Below, one piece after another: positions 1-13,555 of a stretch of DNA of 64,000 nt. Numbering within the stretch: position 1 is the first letter of the stretch; each line of letters opens with the position of its first letter. Below the pieces are notes generated by a model. It was not told the DNA's origin. It did no database searches and saw only the letters and a program-made list of their open reading frames with translations. Location: the NCBI GenBank assembly GCA_030549495.1, contig JAUIRK010001043.1:124001-188000 (forward strand), given 5' to 3'. This stretch comes from Nectonema munidae (lineage: Eukaryota; Nematomorpha; Nectonematoida; Nectonematidae). The position numbers and the translations under genes were made by a program.

Positions 1-3000
1 TCAAAATTGTTGAGGAACAAAACTTTTTTTATTTAAAAAATTCTATTTCTATAATTTTTTAGTTTAAAATTTTACACATTTTAGATTTAAATGAAAAATG
101 CACTATAATCAAGCGGGTTTTTTTACTGGAGTAGATAAAAATTCATTCCAATCTCTTAAAATTCATTCAAATCGTGTAGTTTTTCCTTTGATTTTTGATA
201 GCAAGTCTAATTTTCAAAGTCTTGCAAATTCGACTAATTAGTATAACTTTTTCTAAGACTTTTTTCCAAAATTGGGTTATATATTTTAAAATCATAATCT
301 TCAGATGTGTTTGATTTTAAAATGAAAATTTTTTAGCCAAATTCATTATAATCCAAAAAAATTGGTTTCGAACGTTTTAGTTTTCGGACGTTTTGGTTTC
401 GGACATTTTGGATTTCGGACGTTTGGACTATTAAGTTGAACCCTTACCAAGGTCTACTCAAATCCTTGCTCCATCACCCAGTTTAATGCAATTTGGTCAG
501 CAAACGAAAATTTTATTTAAAAAAACGAAGACAGTTTATCAAAAAATTATAACACACAACATTGAAGAGAATCATCATGGAAAAAAAGTTTTCAAACTAT
601 AGGAGAGATTGTAGTGTCTTTAAGAAAGAGCTAGGACCTCCTGAAGTAAAGAAATGAATAGATGGATGAAATTTAATATGAAGAGAGATCACAAGAGATC
701 TTTAATATTTAAAAAAAAAATTACAAAAACAGTTTTTTTGTATTATTGCTTCCCACCTAAAAAGATATTGTCTCAATAGTGGACCTAGAAATAAATTAAC
801 AACGGAATAACATTTTTTTCTAAAAGACGCTATTAATGAAGCAGAATCAATATGTTTATGAGATTATTTTAAAATTTGGCGGGTTTTTAACAAAACAAAA
901 CAACAGTTACGTTTGCTGGACAGCTTGGGAAAGCGTCCACCGGCTTGTGCATAAATTGTTTATATGCACAAACACATCTATATCCACAAACATATTTTTT
1001 GATATATGCTGAGAGACAAGGGAACCTCTGTCAGAAGAGATTAGATTTTTGGATATTTACTATTTGCTACAAAGATGTTGCTTAGTATATTGACATTGTA
1101 ATCCAAATGTATGGGATTATGAACATCTTGAGGTTAGCGCGTATGTCTCATCTATATTCATTATATGATCTTGTCTACCAAAAATGGTTACTTTATATGG
1201 TCTTCTTTTCATTTAAAAAATAGTACCCAACAGAGATAGATTGATATGTTTTTTGTTAAGAAACAAAAGAATCGATGAACGGGGACCATTGATCGCGCGG
1301 ATCCTTCAACACTAATTCTTTAAACTTAAATAGTCTGTAACGTGAAAATCTTTTCTGTCATGCTCGGTACTTTAAACTGTTTACACTTCTGGCGAAAAAA
1401 TTCCTTTTTTTCACTTTGATGCAAAGACACCAATTCATATTTTACTAAGTTTTATATCATTCACTAGGTGGTGATCTGATCAAGCTCTTTTAGTCTGGAA
1501 AATGAAGCTTTCGCTGTAAGCTTACATCCTTTTTCTGTTCAAGTCATCATCGTGATCCGAAATAAGAATATCAGGTGTTGGTTTCTATGCTGAACATACT
1601 GGAATGGACAACTCATCGCCGTTCCATATATTTTTTCTCGTTACTTACGTTTCTAGAGTTGATTTACATGGATCACCGTTTACACGAGCAACCGACATCT
1701 TATCCTGGTCTCTGATTTACACACAAAAACATCCTTCATATGCGATTCACTATTTTGTAGAACTTAAGATGTATTTGTCTTGCTTTGAGCCCATATTATA
1801 TATTCCACACAAAAATAATCAGTTTATATCTTATAGTGTCTTTCAGCCATTTTCAATATAATTACGGGAACAAATAGAAAAAGTTTTACATCCTAAAAGA
1901 TGGGAAACTAAGGGAACGTCCAAAAGATAAAATGCTTGCTCAAAAATTGCATTAATCAAATATAATAAAAATATCGATGTTACGAAGAAAACAAATAATA
2001 CACTGGACTCGATTTAAACAAGAAAGTGACAATATTTTTTAAGAAGAATTAATCGATAATGAACTATGAATTTTGAAAAAATATATCTAAAATTGGAAAC
2101 AAATAAGAAAATTTTGAAAAAATAGTTTATTCTCCAGAATTTTTGAATCAAGAAGAATCGAATAATCTTTGTAAATTACGATTTAAAAATATCATTTCTT
2201 CATTTAGCCAAAATATCTCCATTGTCTGAAATCATTCTTTGCCTAAATTTTACTTTATCTTGACAAATCTTAGAATTTTTAAATTTTCTAAAATCATTTC
2301 GTTCACTCGTATTCTCTAAAAAGAAAACTTTTAAGCAAAAATTTGGCCGTAGTTTTCAACAACGTTATATATAAAGTTATTCAACAGATAACAAAATGTG
2401 TTCAGGAAGTTTTGTACGAGATATAAATGCAAAGTGTTGCCTTAGAAACGTTCAAATTGGTTAAGAAAGATCCTCCTATCATATGTGTACTCTTAAAGAG
2501 GTCTTTTATTCAAAAGAAGAAGTTTTATGCTTTATCAATAAAATGTTCTTACCCCGAATAATCTCCAAATTTGGTCCCAAGTCCAACTGACTATAAAAAA
2601 AAGGTATTTATGAAAGTGCGGTATAAAGGAGCTTGCATTGCAATATAAAATTTCGTAAGGTGAAATGAACAAAAGCAACTGATCGATTTATTTATCATCA
2701 GGGAGGCTCTAAATCTCTCCATCTTAGATTGATGTATATATCTTTTGTCAAATGTAAGGTGACATTGTTATCCGGTCTTACATATTCGAAAAAGGGTGAA
2801 ATAAAATATCGAGGAAAAGTATATTTGTCAGCAGGCCTTAGAATTTCAAAAAACTTGCAATTGAAAGAATATTGGAAAATAAGGGCGAAAAACATATATG
2901 TGGATTTGGCTATAACTCTCTTTCTCTCTCTGAAGGAAGGTTTTTGTGAAAATATAATGTTAAGGCTATATATTTAACTTTTTATTACACCTTTGATTTT

Positions 3001-3950
3001 TGATTCTCACATCTTTTCCATTTCCTCGATAGTTGAGATTCGTATGAAATATTCTGAGAGCGAATGATATACATACATTATGCGATTCAAAAAAAGGGGC
3101 TGCTATCCTTTGAAAATTTCTTTTTCTTTATTAGTGGTTTATATAAAGAGAATACAATATAAAATTAAGAAGCATATATAATATTTTTTAATTTTTTATA
3201 CTTTGAAAAAAATCAAAAAAATTAATTGATATTAATTTTTTTGTAAAGGGTCAATCGACTTTTTTTCAAAGAAAATAGCAATACTTTTACATTTTAATGG
3301 TCAGCTAGGAATAATATATTCTTTTCTCGCTTTAGTAACTTTATTGATGTTTTTAAAATAAGAATATACCAAAACTTTGTAAAAGTTTGTCGTGTTTTTA
3401 GACTTCATGGGGTAAAAAAAGTTTTTATTGAAAAAAAAACCAATCAAATGTAATTTGCCGTGTGATCAGCTAAACTTCGAAATACCGCAAATGCAAACAT
3501 TAAATGCAAAAAATGGACATTAAAATCACTTAGTACTACTTATGTTGGATTCCTGATTAAAGCATCAGACATAATTGGATTTTTTTATAAAGACATATGC
3601 TCAGTTAACTTTACTGTGCATATAGAATTGTAAAAGATATTGAGTATATGACATACAGTAAAATCATTTGGGAGTTTTAAAGTCAATGAAGTCCATTTTT
3701 TATTTTAACGTTTTTGAGATTGATTGAAGAACTAATATATATAAAATACTTTTATTTTTTTTAATTTTAAAACTTTTATAGGCGAATAAAGCCCATTTTT
3801 TCTGTAAAATGTCATAATTTTTGAATTATGTCAATATTTTGTTAAAAATATTTCTTTGAAATTCCTTCTTCCCAAATTATTCTTACATATGGCATTTTTG
3901 TTTCATATTTAGCATTGCTTTCATAACTGTCAAGCTAAATTGAGCAACAG
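1..3950. other. gene-free AT-rich stretch
   Basis: No open frame here has convincing coding character. The frames around 1.6 kb and 2.7 kb are short, AT-rich and overlap on both strands. Apart from the short direct repeats near 0.36 kb I see no element ends. A host exon without homology I can recognise cannot be excluded. Confidence 0.5.
360..430. repeat. short direct-repeat cluster (TTTCGGACGTTTTGG-like word)
   Basis: About four copies of a ~16-base word, roughly TTTCGGACGTTTTGG, run head to tail. The style matches word clusters at the ends of small elements elsewhere in this window (20.7 kb, 55.9 kb, 59.7-60.0 kb). I infer one end of a MITE-like element; no matching opposite end was seen. 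Confidence 0.5.
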
Positions 3951-3954
3951 TGTT

Positions 3955-4166
3955 CCATAAAATAACATAACATAACATATGTTTATTAAGCATTATAAAA
4001 GGCTTGCGCCTATGAAAATGCATCTGCAAATTCAATTATATATATTTATACATTTCATTGCCAAGAAATTTGTCTAATTTATTTTGAACATGTCAATTGA
4101 GCTTGATGAAATAACTTTGGTAGGTAAGCTATTCCATCTTTTGAGTCCTCTCAATGCAAAATAATT
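3955..4166 (-). mobile_element. 5'-truncated LINE, 3' end (Jockey/CR1-like RT C-terminus)
   Basis: Read on the minus strand, this encodes the usual end of a non-LTR retrotransposon polymerase: RNYFALRGLKRWNSLP, then a segment resembling the FK..LD.FL tail. The element's 3' tail, at the low-coordinate side, is a pentamer run (TTATG)n. The WNSLP motif and this short tail are typical of Jockey/CR1/L2-type LINEs. Only the last ~60 codons and the 3' UTR remain. The exact clade is not resolved, and clear target-site duplications were not seen. Confidence 0.72.
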
Positions 4167-4183
4167 TCGTATTCTCTTATAAT

Positions 4184-4262
4184 GAAGATGGCCTATTGGT
4201 AGGAGCGTAGGGTATTGATCCAGATGATCTGGATTCGATTCCCAAAAATGACTATTTAATAA
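4184..4262 (+). mobile_element. tRNA-derived SINE head, family B copy 1
   Basis: The sequence has an A-box-like TGGCCTATTGGTAGGAG and a B-box GGATTCGATTCCC about 35 bases later, as in the RNA polymerase III promoter of a tRNA. It matches the copy at 23.32 kb over ~65 bases. It abuts the LINE fragment on its left. The body after the B box is AT-rich and does not match the second copy far. A decayed tRNA pseudogene is the alternative. Confidence 0.6.
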
Positions 4263-7200
4263 AATAAAAGAACATGCTTTGAATTATATTTAAAAAAACT
4301 CATTTAAAAAGTTAACAGACGATTTCTTTTCAAAATCTGACTTTAAAAGTTTTAAATTACTAAGATTTTCTCTTATCCTCGATGTTTCCAGATGTTTTAA
4401 GAGGCAAAACCTGCTTAACCAAAACTTAACTAGACCCAAATTTGTTTAAAAATAAAAGCAAGTATTTGGAGTCTGATGTTATGCATAATCTATATTATCG
4501 TAAAAAAATGCTTTTAGCAAAAATGGGAAATTTTTCCCTCTTTCTTCATGAACCATTTTATATTTTAATGTAATTCTTGTTATCTTAAAAAAAAATTTTT
4601 TTACAATTTATTCGAAATATTTTTTTTATCAATTCATTTTTCAATAAAAAAATATCGATTTTCTTAAAGTTTTTTTCCATAACAATTAAAAAAAATACAA
4701 ATAATTTTTTAGGTTAATATATTTTTGTCTTATGGTCAATATTTTAGTATAAAAGATCGATAATTTGACCATTTTGGGGTTACAGTCATAATATAATTAA
4801 CGCCATGCCAGTATACCACTCATGATCAAAAGAAAAAGTGCTATCAATACTGATGTAAACGAAGATCTAATTCCATTTCTTACGAAGATTAAAATAGATA
4901 CTCTATATAATATAATACTACAGACTTCTACATTAATTATTATATATGGAGACCTTATTTTAAATAATTTTATAATCAAACCTCATATGTTCATTGAAGA
5001 TGTTGAGAAAAAGTTGCATACTAGTGAAATTTTTGAATGTGCTTAATTTTCCTGTTCCAAATTATTATTCTTGTGTGATATAGCAAAAAAAAATCATCAT
5101 CATCATCATCATTTTAAAAATATCAAATTTTGATGAAATTGGTCTTTTCTAAATTTTGCGTATATATTTAATGCAAAGATTTGTTCAAAAATAGACATTC
5201 ATCTCATCACGGGTTTTGGCTATTAACAAAACTTTCTACAAGTAATAGAAGGAATTTAGGAAACTGCTTAGCAAAGATTTTTATTGAACTTTTCAAAGAA
5301 GCTTCTTCTCTCAAAAGAGTCCATTTTTATAAACAGATTACTCTCAATTTTTAGATCTTTTCCTTTTTAAACCAAATTTTCATAATATACTCGCCAAGAG
5401 ATTACTTTTGCAATGGCAAATAGCGTTTGCACCCACTGTCAAAACCAATACTGACATAACACAAATCTCAACCATCATATTACCCACTTCCATTACCCAA
5501 TGGATATTATTTGTGTTTTTTGGGAAGTTAAAAATGCTTTGATCTGTGAGAGGATCAAGAAATCTCATTTCAAGGAAGAAAAACTTACATTTAGGCCTTT
5601 TGGAAACGTAATTTCCTCCATTATCTTTGAATTAAAAAAGACATGTAAAATGGTATGCTTCTTTGATAAGATAATAAACGTATTCACCTTGTGCATTAAC
5701 AGTTGGCTTTGTTTCTTCTAAAATTGGATTTAAGCTTAAAATTATTTTAACTAAATGAGTTTATGTATTATATATAGACGTATGAAGTTTAGTGGTGTTG
5801 GTAATTGGAAGAGAATATGAAAGGAATCTGGTTCGACTCCCAGTCAAGGCGAGTTTTTCTTAGAGTTATTTCGTAAAGTTGCTCCTTTAGTGTTATTTAA
5901 TATGAACTTGGATGTATACGAATGTACTAACAAACGAGAACAAAACGCAAGTTCACTCAACACACTGAGTAAAGATGCTTAAATGATGGAATGTTTGCTA
6001 AAAATTTTCCCTATAAGTAAATCATTTGGTAGATAACTTTAAAATATAAAAATTATTTTTAATTGGCGTTTATTGGCATTAAGTCACTTTTTTCACTAAT
6101 TACACAAATTTTATTTCTCAAAAAAAAACTTTTAGTTTTAGTTTTACTTATTCTTTCACATTTCAAAACATGAATTTAAAATGTGAAATATTTCAAGGTA
6201 AGTCTTGGGAATGTCATCTTTGAGAGATCTAGAGATTAAACCCGGCCTAATAACTTCTTCTGAATCCTCATTCCTTGATCAAATACAGAATGAAAATCCA
6301 AATGAACAAAAATATTTCGAAGTTGGTTTTATAAAACTAAAATTCATACCTTCTAACATTCTGCTTACTTCCCGCTTTCCTATTGCTGTAAAAACATTTT
6401 AATTCAAATTAATAAGCATTTAAATGTTCAAAGTTTAAAAATTTGAAATTCTTACCACTACCTATAAAAAATCAGAATATATTAAAAGTATAGTGCAGAA
6501 TAAATCAAAAATCAAAATATTTATAAAAAAAATTGATTCATTTGCTTAAAGGATCTATTCAAACATTTATGAAGATCAATACGCACAATATTTTTGTTGC
6601 AGAATTTGAATTCTCGTGTTTGTTCAAGAATAAATTGAAAAATGTTTTATACCTCACATTTTCTCCCTATATTACTTCTACGAGGTGCTTTTCAGGAGAT
6701 TTTCAAAAGTAGGGCCAAAATTTGCCATTTGTTGAAACGGAAATAATTTTAGAATCAGCGCCTTCATCGCTGTTCCTTATGATCTGGCGTTGAAACGCGA
6801 CTTTCTCCGTTGATGCAAAAAGCATCACGACTTGGATTAACAAAGACTAGCAACAAGATCGCATTAGGAAGAATAGAGCAGTGATTGTGGAGTCTTGGCC
6901 ATTTCATTTCGGAAAAAACTACGGGAATAAAGGGCATAGGATGGAAGTGATACGATTTTCCTGATAGCTGTTGGTTTGCTTTTTTCTTTACTCGATCTAT
7001 GTTTAATGTTGCTGGAAAGAGGACGGAAAATAAAGATAGCAAAAACTTCCTTAAGAATTATAATGTGAATTGGTGTTTTGGAAAGAGTGAACAAGTAAAC
7101 TAAAATTTAACACTTTGAAACGGAATTTCCCCATCTTTGGGAAAAAGTGGCTAAATCAAGAGGTATAATCTGTTTTCTTACAAATTTTATTCTTTCTCCT

Positions 7201-8772
7201 TATTTTTTAAGAAGAATTTTGGGATCAAAAGAAAAGTAAAAGTTAGATGTTTCCCCGAAATTGAAATACGCTAAATCTAGCCCAAGTGCTCTCTCAAGGT
7301 TCTTGATATATTTTATCATTTACACATTTGTCTACTTTTAAGTAAAAGTTAAGTTTTTCCCAAAATCATAATTATATAAAAAATAGAAAATATTTGCTGC
7401 AAAAAACTCCTTTCAAACTTCATACCTAAAAAATTTAATTTTTCTCATTAAAATGTTAGTCACTTACCAAGTGTTTTAGAATCATTTACTTTTCTCTGTA
7501 GACTATTTTTACATTTTAAGTTTATCAAATAGACCGAAGACGAACTTTATCCATGCACCAAAAATCGATGTTCTTTTTTCTCTTTGAGACCAACTTCTCT
7601 TCAACAAATTTAATAGAATTTGTGAGTAATGTTTAGTTCTTGGACATTAAATTTTTTTCTAAATCAGTCGCAAGAAATTGCTTGATTTAAAAAATAGTTC
7701 TTGAGAAACTTTTTATACTTAAAGTTGATCTTTCAAAAAAAATTTTAGCACTAAAGTTTTAAATAACAAAAAAATAAAGTGGTTATAATAAAGACGTATA
7801 TATTTTTTTTCTAATAGTTGGTTACATTCTAAAATGGTCACTGTTACATTAGGGTATTTACGGACTAATCTTTAGAGATTTTCTAGATTTTTTAAAATGT
7901 AAAAACCTGCAGAAGAGAAGGAGAAAAGGAATATGATCAAAAAACGGCAAAGAAGAAAGTGAATTTCATTTGGACGGGAAAGTATTCTCACAAGACGGAA
8001 TTTGGTTTAAGCTTTGCAAGCAAAAAAAGTATTTTGTGCACATATCATCTTTATATTATATAGCATGTGAAAATGACCTTAAGTTCTTCTCAATAGTAAG
8101 TTACGTGACACTCACTATGCATGTTTGACAAGATTTGGTGTAATGAGTATAAGGTAAATTTCCATAGAATTTCACGATGTGACTTGGATTAGAGAAAGGG
8201 CATCTAGGATCAAGAAAGCTCATCATCAAAAAATCTGAAAGAAGAAGGTTTTGCATTGTTTGAACTCAGTGATACGTGAGACCAATGGAAATTGTTTACT
8301 TGCTATGCGGTAAGAAGTGAGGCAAGTCATTAAGATTCTCAAGAAATCGTCTCCTTCATCACAACTACATTGAAAAGGAGGTGTGTATATGCATAAATCA
8401 ACTAACGTCACGAAAACGTTACATGACGTCAAAAATGTCATGCATTCGATTATTTTCAACACACGTCACTCAAATTTTTTATCCATTCATCTCCTCCGTC
8501 TGTGCTTCTCATTTTCCTTCAATCAATCATCTCGCAGACACGTTTCTCAAATGAAATTCTTTAAAGACCTATTTCTTATTTCTCTCGTATTTCTTTCTCA
8601 TTATCCAAAGTTACTCTCAGGGCTGGATTTACGCATTATTTACCATGGTTCTGTTTACAATTTTATAAATGAAGAATTTTCATAAAAAATTGTCCTAGCA
8701 AACGCATTTTATGGTGTACTCCAATAGACAATTTTCTATGGTTTTCTTACAAGAAATTTCTATTGGACTAGA
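4263..8772. other. gene-free stretch with a few unexplained GC-richer islands
   Basis: No supported gene. 6.19-6.40 kb and 6.76-7.09 kb are less AT-rich than their surroundings and open over 60-90 codons, but in more than one frame and with no motif I know. 8.22-8.68 kb is similar. A CAT trinucleotide run lies near 5.1 kb. These islands could be exons or decayed transposon coding sequence. Confidence 0.4.
5790..5862 (+). repeat. tRNA-like SINE remnant
   Basis: GGTTCGACTCCCAG is a good B-box, preceded ~35 bases upstream by a weak A-box-like GTGGTGTTGGTAATTGG. No amino-acid acceptor stem is evident, so a SINE or tRNA pseudogene remnant is more likely than a working tRNA. Confidence 0.4.
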
Positions 8773-8773
8773 C

Positions 8774-8850
8774 CAGGGGTCACCAAACTACGGCTAGCAG
8801 GCCAGATCCGGCTCAAGAAGTAAATTTATTGGGTCCGCAAACCAAATTTT
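8774..8850 (+). mobile_element. hAT-type terminal repeat (left end only)
   Basis: CAGGGGTCACCAAACTACGG followed by a GC-rich stretch is the standard start of many non-autonomous hAT elements. The eight bases before it, GACTAGAC, have the CTAG centre common in hAT target sites. I could not find the matching right end; it may have been lost or overwritten by the piggyBac-like terminus 300 bp on. Confidence 0.6.
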
Positions 8851-9080
8851 GATAAAGATAGGTGTTATAAAATAAGTCTCTTTGAAATATATTATGTTCA
8901 TTTCCACTTTTTATGCATCCTCATTGTTGGAAACTTTGACATATCCAAAAAGAAAATAACACACACTAGCAAAATTCAAAAGAAGATATTCTAAAGTTTT
9001 AGTTTTTTTTTGTTAATCTAAATTTTTTTTTATTTTTAGTTTTTTTTTGTTAATTTTAAATTTTTGTTAATCGTACCCGC

Positions 9081-9120
9081 TTAACCCTATTAGTGCTGGG
9101 GGGCGTAAAACGCCCCCCTT
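9081..9120 (+). mobile_element. piggyBac-like terminus with TTAA site and hairpin
   Basis: TTAA is followed directly by CCCTATTAGTGCTGG, the CCC-start, TTAA-flanked arrangement of piggyBac ends. The next ~21 bases form a perfect stem GGGGGGCG/CGCCCCCC around TAAAA. No opposite end was seen by eye in the next few kilobases. Confidence 0.5.
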
Positions 9121-9369
9121 GGCTAAAAATTTAATTGTAGAAAATTGGCTGAATCATATCCCTTCAAATTTTGTGAGTTTTCCTAAAATCGCTAGCTGCA
9201 TCTTTTGAAACTATTTTCAAGTTAGTTGAATGACCCCTTCATGTCCAAAACTGTCAATCAAAATAAAAATTTTTTTATTTTTCAGCAAAATTTTGACATT
9301 ATCTGTACTTAACCTTATAACTTAGGATCTATATTATATAATACCCTGAAAATTTATAATTATATACAG

Positions 9370-10795
9370 TTTGGAACGCATAACACTTTATATATTTAAC
9401 TTTTTCAATAATCATGGCTACTTTTTAGAAAATGTCAATCAAAATTTTGATTGATCAAAAATATATCTAATAAAATATACTTTCAAATTTTACATAAAAT
9501 ATATGTTTTTATACTAAATCGGTCATGCTGTTTTCATTTCTGAACTCATTTTTTACATTTAGGATATGAAAATACCTATATGTGTTAATCAAATTTGCGG
9601 TTTACTTCTGAAAATTGTCTCCAAAAACATTCCTTCACATTTTACATAAAAACATATGTGTTATACTAAATCGGACATGCTGGTTTCATTTCTGGACTCA
9701 TTTTTTACGTTTAGGATCTGAAAATACCTATAAGTGTTAATCAAATTTGCGGTTTACTTTTGAAAATTGTCTCCAAAAACATTCCTTCACATTTTACATA
9801 AAAACATATGTGTTATACTAAATCGGACATGCTGGTTTCATTTCTGGACTCATTTTTTACATTTAGGATTTAGAAATACGTATAAGTATTAATCAAATTT
9901 GCGGTTTACTTCTGAAAATTGTCTCTAAAAATATTTTCTTGAAATATATGTTTTAATACCAAATCAATCATGCTGGTTTCATTTCTGGACTCATTTTTTA
10001 CGTTTAGGATGTGAAAATACCTATAAGTGTTAATCAAATTTGCGGTTTACTTCTAAAAATTGTCTCCAAAAACATTTATTCAAATTTTACAATTAAATAT
10101 ATGTTTTTATACCAAATCAACCATGCTAGTTTCATTTATGGACTCAATTTTTGCAGTTTGAATTTGAAAATACATATAAGTATCAATTAAATTTGCGTTT
10201 AGTTCTAAAATTTGTTTTTATAGCAAATATATCATGATTTCATTTCTGAACACAGTTTTCGCATTTAGAGGTTTTACTGCTAGTGTCAATCAAATTTGCG
10301 GTTTATGTTTGAAAACTATTCCCAAAATATTCTCTCTAATTTTACATGAAATATATGTTTTTATACCAAATTGACCATGATAATTTTTATTTCTGAAATC
10401 ATTTTTTGCATTTAGAGGTTTTAAATGTCTGAAAGTGTCAATAAATTTTCGATTTACGTCTAATGTCTGCAGAAATATTTTTGAAATTTAAATAAAATAT
10501 GTGTTTTTATGCCAAAAGGAAGATGCTGGTTTCATTTTTGGACTCAGGTTTAGCATTTATGGTTTTAAAATATCTGAAAGCTTGAATAAGATTTGAGGTT
10601 TACTTCTAGATACTGTTTTCAAAAATATTTTCAAAAAAATAAAATATCTGTTTTATACCAAATCGGCTATGCTTATTTTATTTCTGTACTGGATTTTGGA
10701 TAATACGGTTAAAAAATATCTCGAAGTGGCAATTGAATTAGTAATGTATGCCTGAAAAACAGTTCTGTAAAAAAATTTCAAAAAATGGCTGCATA
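9370..10795 (+). repeat. ~150-bp tandem repeat array, about nine to ten units
   Basis: Each unit starts near AAATCGGACATGCTGG, continues through TTTCATTTCTGGACTCA and AATCAAATTTGCGGTTTA, and ends near ATATGTTTTTATACC. Units start near 9515, 9667, 9818, 9953, 10104, 10216, 10358, 10505 and 10651, with a partial unit before the first. Most are 145-152 bp; the fifth is shortened to ~112 bp. The second and third units are almost identical, and similarity falls away towards the right. This is the pattern of a minisatellite homogenised near one end. It lies between the piggyBac-like terminus and a transposase-like gene, so it may be a subterminal array of a transposon. Confidence 0.85.
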
Positions 10796-11265
10796 TTAGG
10801 TATATAGTAAAAATATACTTTTTTTTTTGTATATTTTAGCTTATAATACTTTCTACAATCATCTTAGGTATGAAATATTTATTAAAAAAAAATAAAACGT
10901 ATTATAAAATCTTTTGAAAATTTGTATGAGAGAAGGAACCAAGTTGAAAACTAATTGAAAAGAGAACATGTGATCAAAACAAATAATTAAAAAACATATG
11001 TATCTTGACTAAATGGAAGATCTACAATAGGGTGACAAAAAAATGTATGGTAAAAATTTAAAAATAGAAAATTCACTTTCTTAGCCTCTTATTTTTTTCC
11101 TTTTAGGTCTTTAAACTTCCATGCAAAAAAACTTTTTGATTTGCTATGATTAAAGGGTTGCGCATGCTCAATAAAATAGGGCAGTATAATTTCCATTTCA
11201 ATTTTTTCATTTAAATATTTTTGTTCTGTTTCAATTCAATTTTTTAATGCTCTAGAAATGAATTA

Positions 11266-12831
11266 GTTCACTGAAAGAACAAAAATTGTATGGTTAGTCG
11301 GCCAAACATACGAATCGCTTTCTGCAAGTAAGCTGCCATCCAATAGAATTGTATTAGGTAGATTTTTGCATCTTCATCGAATCGAAGGAAAAACACTCAC
11401 AGAAAGTGCAAAAATAACTATTGAAGAACTTCTTTCGAATTGGAATAAAGCAAGAATACCCACTAAACAAAGCTATAATATTATTAAAAAGCTAAAAGAG
11501 TTTTATTCGCAGTGGCAAAATCATCGAAAAAGCGTGAATAGAAAATCTGAAACTCAAAAAAAGAAAGAAGAAAATTTTTTGAACATTCTTGATGATTTAT
11601 TTGATGTTGCACATCAAGATGCTTTGAAATTAATAATTTGTAAAGAAGGCAAAGAGTTTTTGCTTGCTCAAAGGGAAAAAGGTAGGAGAGGATCGATGGA
11701 TAAAGTTGATAGAAAGCTTGCGGGTTTAGAAAAAAGAAAAGAGTAGAAGATGAAGAAAAAAGGAAAGAAAAAGAAGTGAAATGAAGAAAAGAAACAGAAC
11801 GTGTTTTGCAAAATGAAACTAATTCGGATTTCACTGTTGAGGAAAATGAAAATGATGATACTACTACAGTAAAACTATCCAAAAGTCAAAACAGAGTAGT
11901 AAAAACCAGGAACATAATGACATCGGAACTATCATCGGCTTTGGATCGAACAGGTGTTAGTGACAGAAATGCTATGCACATACTTTTCGCTACTCTAAAG
12001 GCTTTTAATCATGAACCCAACCAATACACTCTCAATAGAGAGTCTTTGAGGCAAGCTAGAAGATCAAATCGAGAAAGTTCAAGTAAGACAATCATGGAAA
12101 TTTTCAATCCAAGAGTACCTCTTACAGTTCATTGGGATGGTAAGTTGTTACCATCTTTGACCTTGAAGGAAAAAGTGGACTGCATTGCTGTTATCGTTTC
12201 TGGCATAAGCATTACAAAGCTTCTTGCTGTTCCTTTAATTGAAAACAGTAGTGGTTTTTCTCAAGCTAAAGCTGTTTTAGAAACTTTAATGAAATGGAAT
12301 TTGCTTGATAAAGTTACAAGCATGTCATTCGACACTACAAGCAGCAACAGGGGTAAAAACCTGGGAGCTTGTATGATTTTGCAGAGAAAAATCGGCAAGA
12401 AATTGTTACCTCTAGCTTACAGACATCATGTACATGAACTGATTGTTAAACATGTTTTTGACGCTTTACTAGAAGAAAAATCATCAAGTCCAAACATCAA
12501 GCTCTTCGAAGAGTTTCGTGAGTCTTGGAAAAAGATTGATAAGTCATCCCTAGAGTGCTTACCAACTGAAGAAAAGTGGGAAGTTTTTGATTCTGATGAA
12601 TATGAAAATCTGATCGACTTCATCAAAGAACAGTTGTCCAGATTTCAACCAAGAGATGACTATAAAGAACTTCACAATCTTAGTTTAATATTTCTTGGAG
12701 AACAAAGAACAGATGTTAAAATCTATGCCCCTGGTGCTTATCACAGGGCAAGATGGATGTCAAAGTTAATATATTGCTTGAAGATATATTTGTTTAAATC
12801 ACAACTAAACATAAACTTAAATCATAGTTAA
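11266..12831 (+). pseudogene. truncated DDE-transposase-like gene of unclassified family
   Basis: Two in-line open stretches, 11366-11746 and 11806-12831, separated by a frame change in a lysine-rich, A-rich linker. The reading frame extends upstream to ~11266, where TTAG could be a splice acceptor, so an earlier exon may be missing. The second part has the layout of a DDE transposase: VHWDGKLLP (first Asp), MSFDTTSSNRG (second Asp, followed by Asn), RHHVHE, and APGAYHRARWMSKLIYCLK. The last recalls the RW region of hAT-like enzymes. From memory, multi-copy proteins of this type occur in aphid, copepod and Hydra genomes, but I cannot name the superfamily. The frame runs into the hairpin repeat at 12.84 kb, so the C-terminal catalytic part appears lost. 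Host domestication is unlikely given the truncation. Confidence 0.55.
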
Positions 12832-12840
12832 AATTTAATC

Positions 12841-13034
12841 GAAAAATCTTCAAATCAAAAAATATTTATTCTTTTTAAATATATCGTTGGCTCCCCTTAC
12901 TTTTAGTTTCGTATGTGCATAATTTGATAAAAATTAATTATTAAAGACTAGGTTTATCTTTCAATTTTAAAAGTAAGGGGAGCCAACGATATATTTAAAA
13001 AGAATAAATATTTTTTGATTTGAAGATTTTTCGA
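12841..13034. repeat. near-perfect inverted repeat (hairpin), ~65-bp arms
   Basis: 12841-12905 and 12968-13034 are reverse complements with very few differences; both include GGCTCCCCTTAC or its complement. A ~62-base AT-rich loop separates them. The structure starts right after the transposase-like frame stops, so it probably marks the edge of an inserted element or the breakpoint that truncated the gene. Confidence 0.85.
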
Positions 13035-13089
13035 TTCTTTGATTATTCGATAATAAATATTTTTTGATTTTAACATTTTTCGATTCTTT

Positions 13090-13552
13090 GATTATTCGAC
13101 AAATATAATATTTAAAATTGTTCAAATTGCAAAGTATAGGTAATAACTTTTGTAACATCGTATGAGGTAGCAAAATATGAACAGAAACTTTGATATTTTT
13201 TGATTTTTTAAAAAATATTTTTCGATTCTTTGATTACAGAATTTTATTTTGATTATTTGACAAATATAATATTTAAAATCGTGAAATTGCAAAGTATAGG
13301 TAATAACTTTTGTAACATCGTATGAGGTAGCAAAATATGAACAGAAAGTTTGATATTTTTTGATTTTTTAAAGAATATTTTTCGATTCTTTGATTACAGA
13401 ATTTTATTTTGATTATTTGACAAATATAATATTTAAAATCGTGCAAATTGCAAAGTATAGGTAATAACTTTTGTAACATCGTATGAGGTAGCAAAATATG
13501 AACAGAAAGTTTGATATTTTTTGATTTTTTAAAAAATATTTTTCGATTCTTT
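13090..13552 (+). repeat. ~165-bp tandem repeat, three copies
   Basis: Three head-to-tail copies run from GACAAATATAATATTTAAAA through GGTAATAACTTTTGTAACATC and ATGAGGTAGCAAAATATGAA to a shared TTTTTCGATTCTTTGATTA end. The copies are very similar, so the duplication is recent. An inverted copy lies at 14030-14176. Confidence 0.85.
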
Positions 13553-13555
13553 GAT